From the NCBI RefSeq assembly GCF_042984175.1, contig NZ_CP155569.1, forward strand, positions 806,001 through 870,000: a stretch of 64,000 nt of DNA, written 5' to 3'. This document shows, piece after piece, positions 36,909 through 47,712 of this stretch. A program made the translations under genes and the position numbers. Positions within the stretch are counted from its first letter, which is position 1. Every line of letters begins with the position of its first letter. Below the pieces are notes generated by a model, which was not told where the DNA came from, made no database searches, and saw only the letters and a list, made by a program, of their open reading frames with translations. This DNA is from Mycoplasma_N cavipharyngis (GTDB lineage Bacteria > Bacillota_I > Bacilli_A > Mycoplasmatales > Mycoplasmoidaceae).

Positions 36909-38081
36909 TTAGCAAAAAAGTGTTCCTTCTCTAGTCATATCAAGTCATCTTTTAGCAGATTTTAAAAAATTAGTGGACATGTTATCATCAATTGAATATT
37001 TATGTAAACATGAACCGATTTCTTCAGTAACAGCAACATCAAAAATAATGTTATATTTTTTTCTTAAAGCAATAATGGCATCAATTGATTCATAACTTGA
37101 AAAAAATATATTAACTTTTCTAGAAGAAATATTACATTTTTCAGCAATTATTTTTAACTCACTTATCATAGGAATTGGCATTGGAAACAATTGAGACGTT
37201 TTATAAACCGTACTATAAAAATTTTTTTGATTTTTATCTTCATCATTAATCCTAACATCTGGATAAAATCCAAAAATTTCTAAATTATTAAAATCAGTTT
37301 GATTTTTTCATTCAAAAATAGCTGGTAATATTCACCCAATTGAAGGGGCTAAATAAAGAATATTAAACGATTGATTTGGTTTATGATATTGGTCATATAA
37401 CCTTTCAACAATTCTTAATGAAGTAAGATATCAAGTAGTTCCATATTTCATATTTAAAGTTCAATAATCATGTTTTTGAAAATTACTAATAAATTTATTA
37501 ACAACTCGAATTTGATTATTTGTCAGTTTTTCTTTTTCAACAACTTCAAGTTTTGAATTTTTATCAAATTGATTTAAATCAAATTTGTTTCAATCAATAC
37601 CAACACCAATCATTTTTTTTGGTTCAAAAATAATAATTGTTTCTTCTGTTTTAACACTAATATAATTTGTTGTTGTAAAAATATATTTTTGACTAAATTT
37701 ATTAGTAATTCCATTAATAGTAAATTCAGTTGAACTTGCAGTAATAAAACTATTAATATCTTTTTTATTAATTTTATAACTAGGGTTATAAAGTGTATCT
37801 TGAATTGTTCAAGAACCTTGAAATGAAGGATCATAATCACATAAAATTGCTCAATATTGATCATTATTATCTTGTACTACAAAATCAATTTCTCGATAGT
37901 GTTTTTCATTATAAGCAGGAAATTGATGTCATTTTCAAATCTTTTTTACATCTTTACTAAAAAATGGAGCAGTTTCTAAAACTTTTTTACATAATATTTC
38001 AAAAATTATCCTTTTTTTATAATGATTAGAAGATTTTTCTAATTGATTCAAAATATTTAAATATTTTTCTAAATTTGTCAT
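36909..38081 (-). CDS. Truncated paralog B of the restriction-modification enzyme, intact 390-codon frame
   Basis: I followed all codons from ATG 38081 to TAA 36909 and found no stop; the frame includes many TGA-Trp codons. It aligns with the N-terminal nuclease and early helicase domain of the large enzyme over its whole length and stops just after the position of helicase motif II. Catalytic motifs are lost: Walker A MACGTGKT is NMKYGTTW, DEAHR is TEEIGS, and the nuclease QCK is LCD. Yet phrases such as PNQSFNILYLAPSIG and RKVNIFFSSYESI are well kept. Either decay has not yet hit the frame, or the protein has a non-enzymatic role, for example DNA binding or interference. Confidence 0.7.
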
Positions 38082-38269
38082 TATTAATTTTTTTTATCTT
38101 ATTACAATTTAATTATTAAAAACATTAATTTGTTAATAATATTTTTTAAGTTTATTAAAAGAATAATTATAAAAAAGTTTTTATTAATTGATTAAAAATA
38201 TTATTTACTTATGAAAATAATTTAAAATCGGGTTTTTTAATGATTTAATTAGTGATTTGTTTTAATTAA

Positions 38270-38480
38270 ATCTCTTGATATTCTAATAATTAATCAATTT
38301 ATAAAATTAATATAATTAACTACAAAAATTAAATCAAAACATATTTTTTACTTTTAAATTAATCGAGCTTATTGGATTCATTAATAATTTTTAAATTTTT
38401 ATTAACTGAATATTTATATTAATTTTATTAATACAGTCACTTAAATTAATAATTTTTTTATCATATTGTTTTTTACTATT
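38270..38480 (-). pseudogene. Second remnant of the 3' end of a restriction-modification gene copy
   Basis: Homologous to the remnant at 35228 and to the end of the large gene (TCTTGATATTCTAATAATT, AAATCAAAACATATTTTTTAC), but more eroded. Its position relative to paralog B and small membrane gene 2 repeats that of the first unit. Confidence 0.7.
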
Positions 38481-38835
38481 GTAAATGCCATTGCTCATAT
38501 TTTTTATATAATACTTTTTGAAAATAACTAAAAACATTAAAAAATTATTGTGCAATAAATAATACTAATGAAATTACAAAATAAAAATTAGATAAATTAA
38601 ATAGTCTTAGATTTTAGATACTTTATATCAGAAATAAAAAAGACTGTTTATTTGAAAACTATAAAAAATTGAATTTATTAGAAAAATAATCAATAAATTA
38701 AACAAATAAGTTTTTTTGTAATATCGATTAAAATTCGTTTATTTTTATCTCTAAAAATTACTTTTTTTCTTTTTTCTTTTTTTATTTTATATATAATCCA
38801 AGTTAATACATATTAAAAAGAAATAAATTTTAATC

Positions 38836-39273
38836 ATGATAACTAATAAATTAAAACAATTAAAAAATTTTGCAATTCCCACTCTTATTTTACAACTTCT
38901 TAATCTTTGTTGTATAATCGCCATTATTTATTATTCAATAATTTCTGCAACTTATGCAATAAGTTCTGCATCTACTTTAGCAGATTTAAAAACAGTGAAT
39001 AATTCATACACAACTACAATAATACTTGTAATACTTATTGTAATAAGTGGACTTACTAGTTTTATTTTTACAATTTTAAATATTATTTGATTAAGTAATA
39101 TCAAAGCTTATTATATTGATAAAGATAAAGAATTATTTCAAAAATTTAATACTTCTTTTATTTTAATTATTGTAGGTCTTTTTATTAACATTGTTCTTTT
39201 AATTGGAACAATTTTAGTAATTGTAAATACTACTCAACAATTAAATAAAGAAAATCAAAAGCAAGTTTCCTAA
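38836..39273 (+). CDS. Small multi-spanning membrane protein 2
   Basis: A 145-residue paralog of the 35823 gene. The N-terminus (KLKQLKNFAIPTL), the loop WLSNIKAYYIDKDKELFQKFNTSFILIIVG and the tail QLNKENQKQVS are shared. The region between the first two helices is longer and different. Four hydrophobic segments are visible. Starts at ATG 38836, one TGA-Trp, stops at TAA 39271. Followed by a homologous trailer and the same terminator. Function unknown. Confidence 0.75.
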
Positions 39274-39591
39274 ATAATTTTTAATAAATAAGTAATAAGT
39301 ATTAAATAAATAATATAAATGATATTTGAGAATAATTAAGAAAAATCAAGTTTTTTAGTATAAGCGTTTATTATAATTTTATTTATTTTGTTTTATTATT
39401 GAAAACACTTATTCAGAAATTTATAATATCTATTTTCACTTAACTAATTCTAAATTTACAAATAATCAAAAAAGAACAGAAATTATTATAAATATTATTG
39501 GTAATATTTTTAGATCAAAAATTAAAAAAATTAATTTTAAATCATATAAAAAAACTAGTGTTGTAATAAATATAGTTAATAAAAATAAAAT

Positions 39592-39621
39592 AGACAAGTT
39601 AGTTACAACTTGTCTTTTTTT
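39592..39621 (+). terminator. Terminator of small membrane protein 2 unit
   Basis: Same AGACAAGTT/AACTTGTCT stem and AGTTAC loop as at 36446, with a run of seven T. The 320 bases before it (39274-39591) contain a short open stretch without a convincing start; I do not call a gene. Confidence 0.9.
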
Positions 39622-39800
39622 ATTAAATTGATTTATTAAAATAATAACAAAAAGTTATTTTATTACTTCTTTTCTTAAAATTATCACATAAGAAAAAGTC
39701 AGATAAATTAAAATTATCTGACTTGGTTTAAATCTGTTAATTAATTTTAAAATAATTGTTTTGTAAGTAAATTTAATAAATTAAATTTTTATCTAGAAAA

Positions 39801-40986
39801 TTAATTAAAATTGCTAAGTTTGATTTTATGATTCATTTTTGGTAATAATATCACTAAGATATCATTTTCTAGTCATATCAAGTCATTTTTTAGCAGATTT
39901 AAAAAATCATTCGACATATCATAATCGTTCAAGTATTTATTTAAATATGAACGAATTTCTTCAGTAACAGCAATATCAAAAATAATGTTATATTTTTTTA
40001 CTAAATCAATAATGATGCCAATTGATTGATAATTTGCAAAAAATATATTAAATTTTTTAGAAGATTTATTATATTTATCAATAATCAATTTTATCTTATT
40101 AGTTATAGGAATTGGCGTTTGAAATAAATTATCATCATAAACTTTATAATGTTTGATTTCATTTGTGTTTTTTCATTAATATCAACATCTGAACAAATTC
40201 CCAAAACTTTTAGATCATCAAAATCAGTTTGATTTTTTCATTCAAAAATAGCTGGTGTCATTCAAATAATTCTAGAAGTTAAATAAAGAATGTTAAACGG
40301 TTGATTTGATTGATGGTATTCATATAGTTTTTAAACTATTTTTAATGAAATAAAATCTCTTCTATTTAAATACTCACGACAAGATCATCTTAAATCACCA
40401 TCATTTTGAAACGCATTAATAAAATCATTAACAATTTGAATTTCAGTATTTGTTAATTTTTTCTTTTCAATAACTTCAAGTTTTGAATTCTTATCAAATT
40501 GATTTAAATCAAATTTAGTTCAATCAATACCAATATGAGTCATTTTTTGTGATTCAAAAATAACAATTGTTTCTTCTGTTTTAACACTAATATGATTTGT
40601 TGTTGTGAAAAAATATTTTTGACTAAATTTATTATTCATACCATCAATTATGAATTGATCTAAACTTGCTCTCATAAAACTATTAATATCTTTTTTAATA
40701 ATAGCATTATTAGAACTATTAGAAGGATCATAAAAATGACATTTAATTGCTCAATATTGTTCGCTATTATCTAAAACTACTAAATCAATTGCTCGATCGT
40801 GTTTTTTATTATAACCAGGAAATTGATTTCATTTTCAAACTTGTTTAACATCATTTTTTAAAAGTGGTGCAGTTTCTAAAACTTTTTGACATAAGATTTT
40901 AAAAGATGTTGATTTTAGTAGGGTTATTTTTAACTAATTTATTCAAGTCAAGAAGAATGTTTAAAAATGTTTCTAAATTGTTCATT
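39801..40986 (-). pseudogene. Truncated paralog C of the restriction-modification gene (frameshifted)
   Basis: Begins MNNLETFLNILLDLNKL, matching the start of the large gene and paralog B, then loses the frame within the first 30 codons (near 40910-40930). After that shift it aligns again (FKILCQKVLETAPLL). Further indels occur around 40160 and 40330. The C-terminal part (KKFNIFFANYQSIGIIIDLVKKY) is open again. Helicase motifs are lost as in B. Confidence 0.8.
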
Positions 40987-41040
40987 GTCATTCTTTTACA
41001 TTTTACTTGATTAAATTTTAGTAATAAAAATCAATTTTAA

Positions 41041-42480
41041 TTATTTATTTTTCAGTAAAATTGCAGCTGTTTGATCATAAGCAGCTTTAGCTTTTAAAGG
41101 ATTAGCTTGACCTTTAGTTCGCGCCATAATTTGACCAATAATAAATTTTTCAAATTTTGTTGCATTATCTAAAAATCGGTCTAATTTATTTTGGTTATCA
41201 ACTAATATTTGTTCTACTAACTGATTTAAAAAAGCTAAATCAGTAATTTGTTTTAAATCATATTTTTTAACTGCTTGATCTAATGTTAAGTTTTCTAATA
41301 AAATGGCTTCAAAAACTAATTTCACTTGTTTGTTATTTAGTTCTTGTTTAATTTCTACAGCAATAATTGCTGCTATTAATTGTTCAAAAGTTTCTTGTTT
41401 TAAATTGGATAAATCATATTCACTTTTGTTTAAAAAACCTAAAATTTCATTAGCAATTCATTTATAACTTTTTTTTCAATCATTTAAATGTTGGTTTAAT
41501 TGTTGCATCAAACAATACATTTCATAATGATCTAAAACATGATTAATTTCTACTAATGATAATCCTGCAGCTAATAATTCTTGTTCAATTACTAATCAAC
41601 TTTTAGCTGATTGAGCAATAATAGTCTGATATTCTTGTTCACTAATGCTAAATTCAGGAATGTTTGGTTCAGGCATGAAGAAATAGCCTGTGCTATTAGA
41701 TTTATCACGTAAAAATTGTGTAGTTAATGTTGTCTCATCTCATTTTCGTGTTTGTTGAGTAATGATTTGATTATCATCTAATAATTGACTCTGCCGTTTA
41801 ATTTCATAATTAATAGCATTACTTACTGCTTCAAATGAACCAATATTTTTAATTTCTACTTTAGCACCATAAGGATCAGATTGTTGTTTTCTAAGTGATA
41901 AATTAACATCAACCCTTAAATTTCCTAATTCAATTTTGCCATCACTAATTTCTAAAAAAACTAATGTTCGTTTTAAGTATTTTAGAAATTCTAAAACCTC
42001 ATTAGCATTAGTGAAATCAGGTGCAGTCACAATTTCTAATAATGGTGATCCTGCACGATTAAAATCTAATCAAATTTCATCATTAACTTTTAATTGTTTA
42101 GCAGTATCTTCTTCAATTTGAATTTGATTAATTTTAATTGTTTTGTTTGCTTGATTTAATTTAATTGTCCCATTAGTTGCAATTGGATGAAAATATTGAC
42201 TAATTTGATAACCTTTTGGTAAATCATAATAAAAATAATTTTTTCGATCAAAACTAATTTTGTCATAATTTAATTTCATGTTTAAAAAATGACCTAATTG
42301 TAATGCTTTATGAACTACAATTAAATTAACTACTGGTAAAGTTCCTGGTAAACCTAAATCTAAATAAGCAACACAACTATTAACTGGTGCAGTTGAACTA
42401 TTAAGCGCATTAGAAAACATTTTACGTTTAGAAAAAACTGTAGTATGAATTTCTAAACCAATTGATACTAAATAATTCAT
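41041..42480 (-). CDS. gatB: Aspartyl/glutamyl-tRNA(Asn/Gln) amidotransferase subunit B
   Basis: A 479-residue tRNA-binding kinase subunit of GatCAB, which turns Glu-tRNA(Gln) into Gln-tRNA(Gln). Family blocks: IGLEIHTTVFSKRKMFSNA, YLDLGLPGTLPVVN, RKNYFYYDLPKGYQISQY, EEDTAKQL, DFNRAGSPLLEIVT, LGNLRVDVNLSLR and VEIKNIGSFEAV. The C-terminal YqeY-like tail (IGQIMARTKGQANP) is present. Two in-frame TGA-Trp codons. It begins 2 bases after gatA in the gatC-gatA-gatB operon. Confidence 0.96.
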
Positions 42481-42482
42481 CT

Positions 42483-43928
42483 CTATTTATTAGTTTCCAA
42501 TCATGTTTCTAATCAATAAGCCAAATTTAGTAATGGCCCATCAGTTTTTTCTGGTCCAAATAAATTAATTCCTACTGGTAATTGATTGATTTTAATTCAT
42601 GGAATGGTAATTGAAGGTAAACCAAAAAAATTAGCAATTTGTAAAATATTATCAATCATATTATTAGGATTTCTAATTTGTTGATCAAAATCTTTCATTA
42701 AATAAGTTGTTCCAAATGCTCCTAATGAAAGAATAAAATCACATTGTTCTCAAACTAATGCTAATTTATTAGCAATTACTTCTCTAACTTTTTTAGCTTG
42801 CAAATAAGTATTATGATAATTTTCTTGATCTAAAACATAACCCCCAATTGCCATCCGTTTTTTAAACTCAGCCCCAAAAACTGAACGATTGTGATTAATT
42901 GAATCAATAAAATTATTACTAGTTTGTTTTAAACCAAAAGTAATTCCAGTTAAATTAGCATAGCAACTAGCTGCTTCAGCATAAGTAATAATTTGATATA
43001 AATCATCAATTACCCATAAAAATTCTTGATCAAAATCAATTCAAACAATTTCAAAATTAGAATCTTGAGTTAATTTTATTACTAATTGTTCAAAAGCTTG
43101 TTTAGTTAAAGCAAAATTACTATTGGCACAACTACTATTTTGTTCATAATCAAACATCAGTTTAAATAAACCGATTTTAATTTTAGTTGTTAGTGGTTTT
43201 TGTACATAACTAAAATAATCACTAATTGCATCATTTCATGAAGTAGCATCATGCTCATCTTTATGTGCAATTGTACTTAAAACAATTGCTACATCTAAAA
43301 CATATTGACTGAAAATACCAACAGTATCTAATGAAGGACAGAAAGGATAAACACCATAACGAGAAATTAAACCATAACTAGGTTTAAAACCAACAATGCC
43401 ACTATATGATGCAGGTTTACGAATCGAATCACCCGTATCAGTACCAATACTAAAACTAACAATATTAGCAGCAACTAAATAGGCTGATCCTGATGATGAA
43501 CCACCAATTAAATATTCTGGTTTATTAGGTAAATGAACTTTACCATATGCTGAAAAAGTACCTGAACCTCCTAAACCAAATTCGTCCATATTAGTTTTAG
43601 CAACATTAATTGCTCCAACTGCTAATAAACGATCATAAACTGTTGCATTAAAAGGTGATTGATAGTTTTTTAAAAATAATGATCCACCAGTTGTAACTTG
43701 ATCAGTAGTAACAATATTATCTTTTAAAGCATAAAAAATGCCACTTAATAAATTAGTTGGTTGTTTAAATTGCTCAACAAAATTTGCTGCACTTGATAAA
43801 CAATCATTAATAACTGGATTAGCAGTTTGATGAACTTTTAATTGCGTTTTGATTTGTTGAAAAAAATGATCAATTTGCTTAGGTTGTTGTTTTAAAATTT
43901 GATGTTGTTGTCAAATCTTAGATCGCAT
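42483..43928 (-). CDS. gatA: Aspartyl/glutamyl-tRNA(Asn/Gln) amidotransferase subunit A
   Basis: A 481-residue amidase-signature glutaminase subunit that feeds ammonia to GatB. The catalytic Lys lies in YALKDNIVT. The amidase signature runs GGSSSGSAYLVAANIVSFSIGTDTGDSIRKPASYSGIVGFKPS, holding the cis-Ser and the nucleophilic Ser (here GDSIRKP where GGSIRQP is usual). The start ATG at 43928 overlaps the end of gatC by 11 bases. Stop is TAG at 42483-42485. Confidence 0.96.
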
Positions 43929-44205
43929 TTTTAACTACCACATAATTATTTTTAACAATTGGAACGGTTTTAAGATTGACAACTGGATCAGAACTTAACT
44001 GAAATTGATCTAAAGATAAACTAGTATTAACAATTCATTTTAAAGAATTGCCAATAATAACATTACTAGTATCAATAAATGAAACGCTTTTTAAATCATT
44101 TTCAATTTTAGTTCAATGATTAATTAAATCATCAACGACATTAGCATCTAATGGTACATGTCAATCTTTTGTTAAATTAATAATGACATTTTTATCTAAT
44201 TTCAT
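43918..44205 (-). CDS. gatC: Aspartyl/glutamyl-tRNA(Asn/Gln) amidotransferase subunit C
   Basis: A 95-residue protein at the usual place and size of GatC, the small subunit that wraps around GatA. Identified from position (14 bases after msrBA, overlapping gatA by 11 bases), length and the weak family pattern: an N-terminal helix (KNVIINLTKDWHVPL), a central helix, and a C-terminal extended part. The frame has two TGA-Trp codons. Confidence 0.75.
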
Positions 44206-44219
44206 TTTAAGTAAATTAT

Positions 44220-45170
44220 TTATCTTTTTTTAATATGACAATATCCGTGAGGATTTTTAATTAAATAATCTTGATGATATTCTTCAGCTAAATAATAATT
44301 TTTTAAAGGTAAAATTTCACTAACAATTGGTTTAGTTCAATATTTTTGTAATTTTGCAAAAAAATGTTTGATTTTAGTTGCATCATCAAGTTCAGAATAA
44401 TAAACGCCTGAACGATATTGACTTCCTCTATCATTTCCTTGTTGGTTTAATGTAGTTGGATCAACATGAGAGAAAACAATTGTTAGAAGATGATCTAAAT
44501 CTAAATATTTTTTATTATAAAAAACTTGAACTGCTTCAGTTGCTCCAGTATCACCAGAACATACTTGACTATAAGTAACAGGTTTGTCACTATTAGCATT
44601 AGCATAACCAACAGTAGTAAAATAAACACCTGAAATATCACGAATTAAATGTTGCACACCTCAAAAACACCCACCAGCAATAGTAATCATAGCAACATCT
44701 TTTTGATTTTTGGCTTTAGAATGACTTCAAAAATCAATTCATGGTTGATGTCCTGAAGCAATAATCTCTTTTTCACTAATGAATTTTAAAGCAGCAGAAT
44801 TAATACAATAACGTTGTGCTCCTTTTGCTAAAACATTAGGATCAAGATCATCAAAAACATGACCTAAGTGCAAATCAGTATTAGCTGTTCTTACTTCAGT
44901 GCGATACATATTGTGACTATAATCTTCTTTAGTTTTAACAAGATGAGATTCAATTGGACGATAAAAAGCGGGTCAGCCACAACTTGAACTGAATTTATCA
45001 TAAGAACTAAATAAAGCATCCCCATTAGAAGGATCAACATAAATCCCTTGTTCTCAATGGTTTCAATATTCGTTATTAAAGGGAGATTCAGTTCCGTTTT
45101 GATATAAAACTTCTTTTGATTTACTTGATAAATTTTTTTCTGAAAAGCGATAATCAACAAATTTTTTCAT
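44220..45170 (-). CDS. Fused peptide methionine sulfoxide reductase MsrB-MsrA
   Basis: A 316-residue bifunctional repair enzyme. The N-terminal half is MsrB (SSSCGWPAFY, TEVRTANTDLHLGHVFDD, RYCINSAALKFI with the catalytic Cys), reducing R-sulfoxides. From about residue 165 on it is MsrA (IAGGCFWGVQHLIRDISG with the GCFWG active site, and YHQDYL near the end), reducing S-sulfoxides. The MsrB half lacks some zinc cysteines. AAAGGAAA ribosome binding site before ATG 45170. With SodA it forms an oxidative-stress set. It may head the gatCAB transcript, 14 bases before gatC. Confidence 0.92.
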
Positions 45171-45191
45171 TAAAATTTCCTTTGCAATATA

Positions 45192-45232
45192 ATAAAACCA
45201 CGTCCTTATTAATTATAAGCACATGGTTTTAT
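45192..45232 (-). terminator. Terminator after the HU-like gene
   Basis: A long, slightly imperfect stem whose outer 9 bp (ATAAAACCA/TGGTTTTAT) are perfect. It lies 28 bases after the HU stop and ahead of msrBA on the same strand, so it separates the two transcripts. Confidence 0.7.
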
Positions 45233-45259
45233 TGGTTAAAATTAATAATTAAAACAAAA

Positions 45260-45607
45260 TTAATCACTAGTTTTATCATTAACAAGTTCTTTAATTTTTT
45301 TAGAAAAAGTAAATTTAGGGCTATTTTTAGCCTTAACAATAATTTTTTCTTTAGTTTTAGGATTAATTGCAGTACGTGCTGGGGTTGCTACAATTTTTAT
45401 TTTTCCAAGATCAAAAAGACGTACTTCTTTTTCTACTTGCAATGTTTCAAGTAAGACATCAAAATAAGTTTCTAATAACAAATTAATGTCTTTTTGACTA
45501 ATGGAATGATTCGATTTAGTTTTAGTTGCAAGCAATTCACTAACTCGACTTAAAATTTCTTTTTTATTAGAAGCAACTACTTTATTAGACTTGCTATTAA
45601 CAGCCAT
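45260..45607 (-). CDS. HU-family DNA-binding protein
   Basis: A 115-residue nucleoid protein. After a 12-residue basic extension it follows HU: a two-helix base (KKEILSRVSELLATKT...ISQKDINLLLETYFDVLLETL), the strand KEVRLFDLGKIKIV, the DNA-binding arm ARTAINPKTKEKIIVKA, and the ending KFTFSKKIKELVN. GGAGA lies about 11 bases before ATG 45607, and a TATAAT lies on the minus strand at 45681-45686. No TGA codons. Confidence 0.92.
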   Translation of the reverse strand: MAVNSKSNKVVASNKKEILSRVSELLATKTKSNHSISQKDINLLLETYFDVLLETLQVEKEVRLFDLGKIKIVATPARTAINPKTKEKIIVKAKNSPKFTFSKKIKELVNDKTSD

Positions 45608-45710
45608 TTAATTTTTATCTCCGCAATATTGATTTAAAATTAAATTATTTTATATTTTAAATTTATTATTTTATTAAGTTATTATAATGATAAATTAGTT
45701 GATTTTATAA

Positions 45711-47048
45711 TTATTTGTTTCGAATTCGAGCATTTTTTGATTTGTAATAAACTTTAATTGGTACTAAATTTAATCCTAAAGCTGATTTAATTTGGTTCTC
45801 AATAAAACGAGCATAAGAAAAATGTAATAATTCTGGGTCATTACAAAAAATGACAAAAGTTGGTACTTGACCTTGAACTTGAACAGCATATGAAAGTTTA
45901 ATTTTTTTACCATGAACATTAGGAATGGGATTTAGTGCTTGGGCTTTTAATAATAAATCTTCTAAAACTGAAGTTGCCACTTTAATTTTCAATTGGGCTT
46001 GAATTTGCTCAAGCATCTGAAAAATTTTATCAATTCTTGTCTGATTTAGTGCACTTAAAAAAACAATTGGCGCTCAACTTAAATAAGCAAAACGATTTTG
46101 AATTAATTTCGTTGCTTGATTCATGCTATTAGTGCTTTTATTAGGATAAATATCTCATTTATTAGCAATAATAATTGTTGGTAAATTGGCTTGATAGGCT
46201 AATCCGCCAATAATTTCATCTTGTTCACTAATACCATTAGCAATATCTAAAACTAAAAAAACACACTTACTACGCATTAATGATTTTTTTGCTTTAAGCA
46301 CAGCATATTTCTCTACTGCTAGTTTATTTGCTTGTCCACTTCTTCTAATGCCTGCTGTATCAATTAAACAGTATTGTTTATGATGATAATTAAAATAACA
46401 ATCAATTGCATCTCTTGTTGTGTTAGGAATGTTTGAAACAATTAGTCTCTGATCACACAATAAGGCATTTGCTAATGATGATTTACCAACATTTGGTTTA
46501 CCAATTAAACAAAATGTTAAAACATCAGCACTAGTTGATTCATTAGTTGTCAAATTTAAATTTTTAACAATATCATCTAAAACATCACCAATTCTAATCC
46601 CATGTTCTGCAGCAATTAAATATGGTTCACCAAACCCAATTTTATGAAATTGACTAAGATCATCATAACTTTGTCAATTTTCTGACTTATTAACTAGTAA
46701 CATCACTTTTTTTGGTTTTAATTTTTTAATTACAGAAGCAACATATTGATCTTCTAAAGTCAAACCATCAAGATATGAAACCATAAATAAAATTAAATCA
46801 GCTTCAGCAATAGCAATTTTTGCTTGTTGGTTAATATTTTCTTGAAAACTTAAATTTTGATTAGTTATTCCACCTGTATCAATTAATTCAAACTTTCGTG
46901 TTAGTCATTCTACTGTTGTTTTAATTCGATCCCTAGTAATTCCAGGTTCAGCTAAAACAATCGCAATTTTATTTTTAGCTACTCGATTAAAAAAACGTGA
47001 TTTACCAACATTAGGTCGTCCAATAATTGCTACTTTTTTCAAGTTCAT
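45711..47048 (-). CDS. der: Ribosome biogenesis GTPase Der (EngA)
   Basis: A 445-residue double GTPase essential for 50S assembly. The first G domain has GRPNVGKSRFFN, ITRD and DTGG; the second has GKPNVGKSSLAN, TTRD, DTAGIRR and NKWD. A KH-like C-terminal domain ends KVYYKSKNARIRNK. NKSE stands in place of the usual NKxD in domain 1, which may alter guanine specificity there. ATG 47048 follows the coiled-coil gene by 3 bases. Confidence 0.96.
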
Positions 47049-47051
47049 GAT

Positions 47052-47696
47052 TTAACTAATTCCAATGCTAATCACTAAACCAATCATTGCTAAAAAAATT
47101 AAAAAACTAAATCCAAAAATTAAATAAAAACTAATTTTAAATCTTGTTGATTTCTGTTGTCATTTTTGTTTGGCAAATATTTCGTTTTTATTATCATTAA
47201 TTTTTAAATAATCTTTTGCTCTTAATAATGTTTTTTCTAACAAACTTAAATTATAGTCTAAATTAATTTTGTACTGTTCTAAAGCCGATTTTAATTTTTT
47301 TGCTTTTTGTAAATGATTTTGCTTCATAGCATACTCAGGAATTTTGGCTAATTCCTGTTCAAGAAAATTTTGGTGTTTAGTTTGAAATAAAGCAAAATCA
47401 TTTTTATCTAAAATAACTTGTGCTTCACTAATAAATTGATTAATTTTTTGATGGTCAAATTCTTGATTAAATGCTTTAATTCTTTGATAAGTATCACTAA
47501 CAGTACTTAATTGATACACTTGATGTTCTAATAATTGTAATTGATTAATTTGAAATGACAAATTAGGAACTTGATAACGTTTTAGTTCTTTAACATAATC
47601 AATAATTTTTTTATTTTGAACATTAATTAATTTTAGTTTTTTAGCATTTGCTTCAATTTCTTCACGATATTTAGCAAAACGTTTCATTCGTTTCAT
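47052..47696 (-). CDS. Coiled-coil protein with C-terminal membrane anchor
   Basis: 214 residues. Residues 1-185 are highly charged and helical, with Leu/Gln/Lys heptad-like repeats typical of coiled coils. After a TGA-Trp at 47160 the frame continues into one hydrophobic helix (ISFYLIFGFSFLIFLAMIGLVISIG) and ends at TAA 47052. Such tail-anchored coiled coils recall EzrA-like or cytoskeletal membrane proteins, but no family match is claimed. It sits between rsgA and der, 3 bases from der. Confidence 0.72.
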
Positions 47697-47712
47697 AAAT
47701 TAGCCATTTTTC

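Larger units (their letters stand above)
35228..40986. repeat. Tandem array of about 2.8-kb units: 3' remnant, small membrane gene, terminator, 5' remnant
   Basis: Unit 1 (35228-38081) and unit 2 (38270-40986) have the same four elements in the same order and orientation, with homology also in the non-coding parts (for example GATTTTAGATACTTT and the terminator). A third 5' remnant (A, 33802-34990) and the complete gene continue the series to the left. Confidence 0.85.

Noticed and set aside
39400..39640. Possible short plus-strand gene after small membrane protein 2
   Set aside because: The open stretch lacks a start codon with ribosome binding site, runs through the terminator and is not kept in the homologous trailer at 36225-36445.
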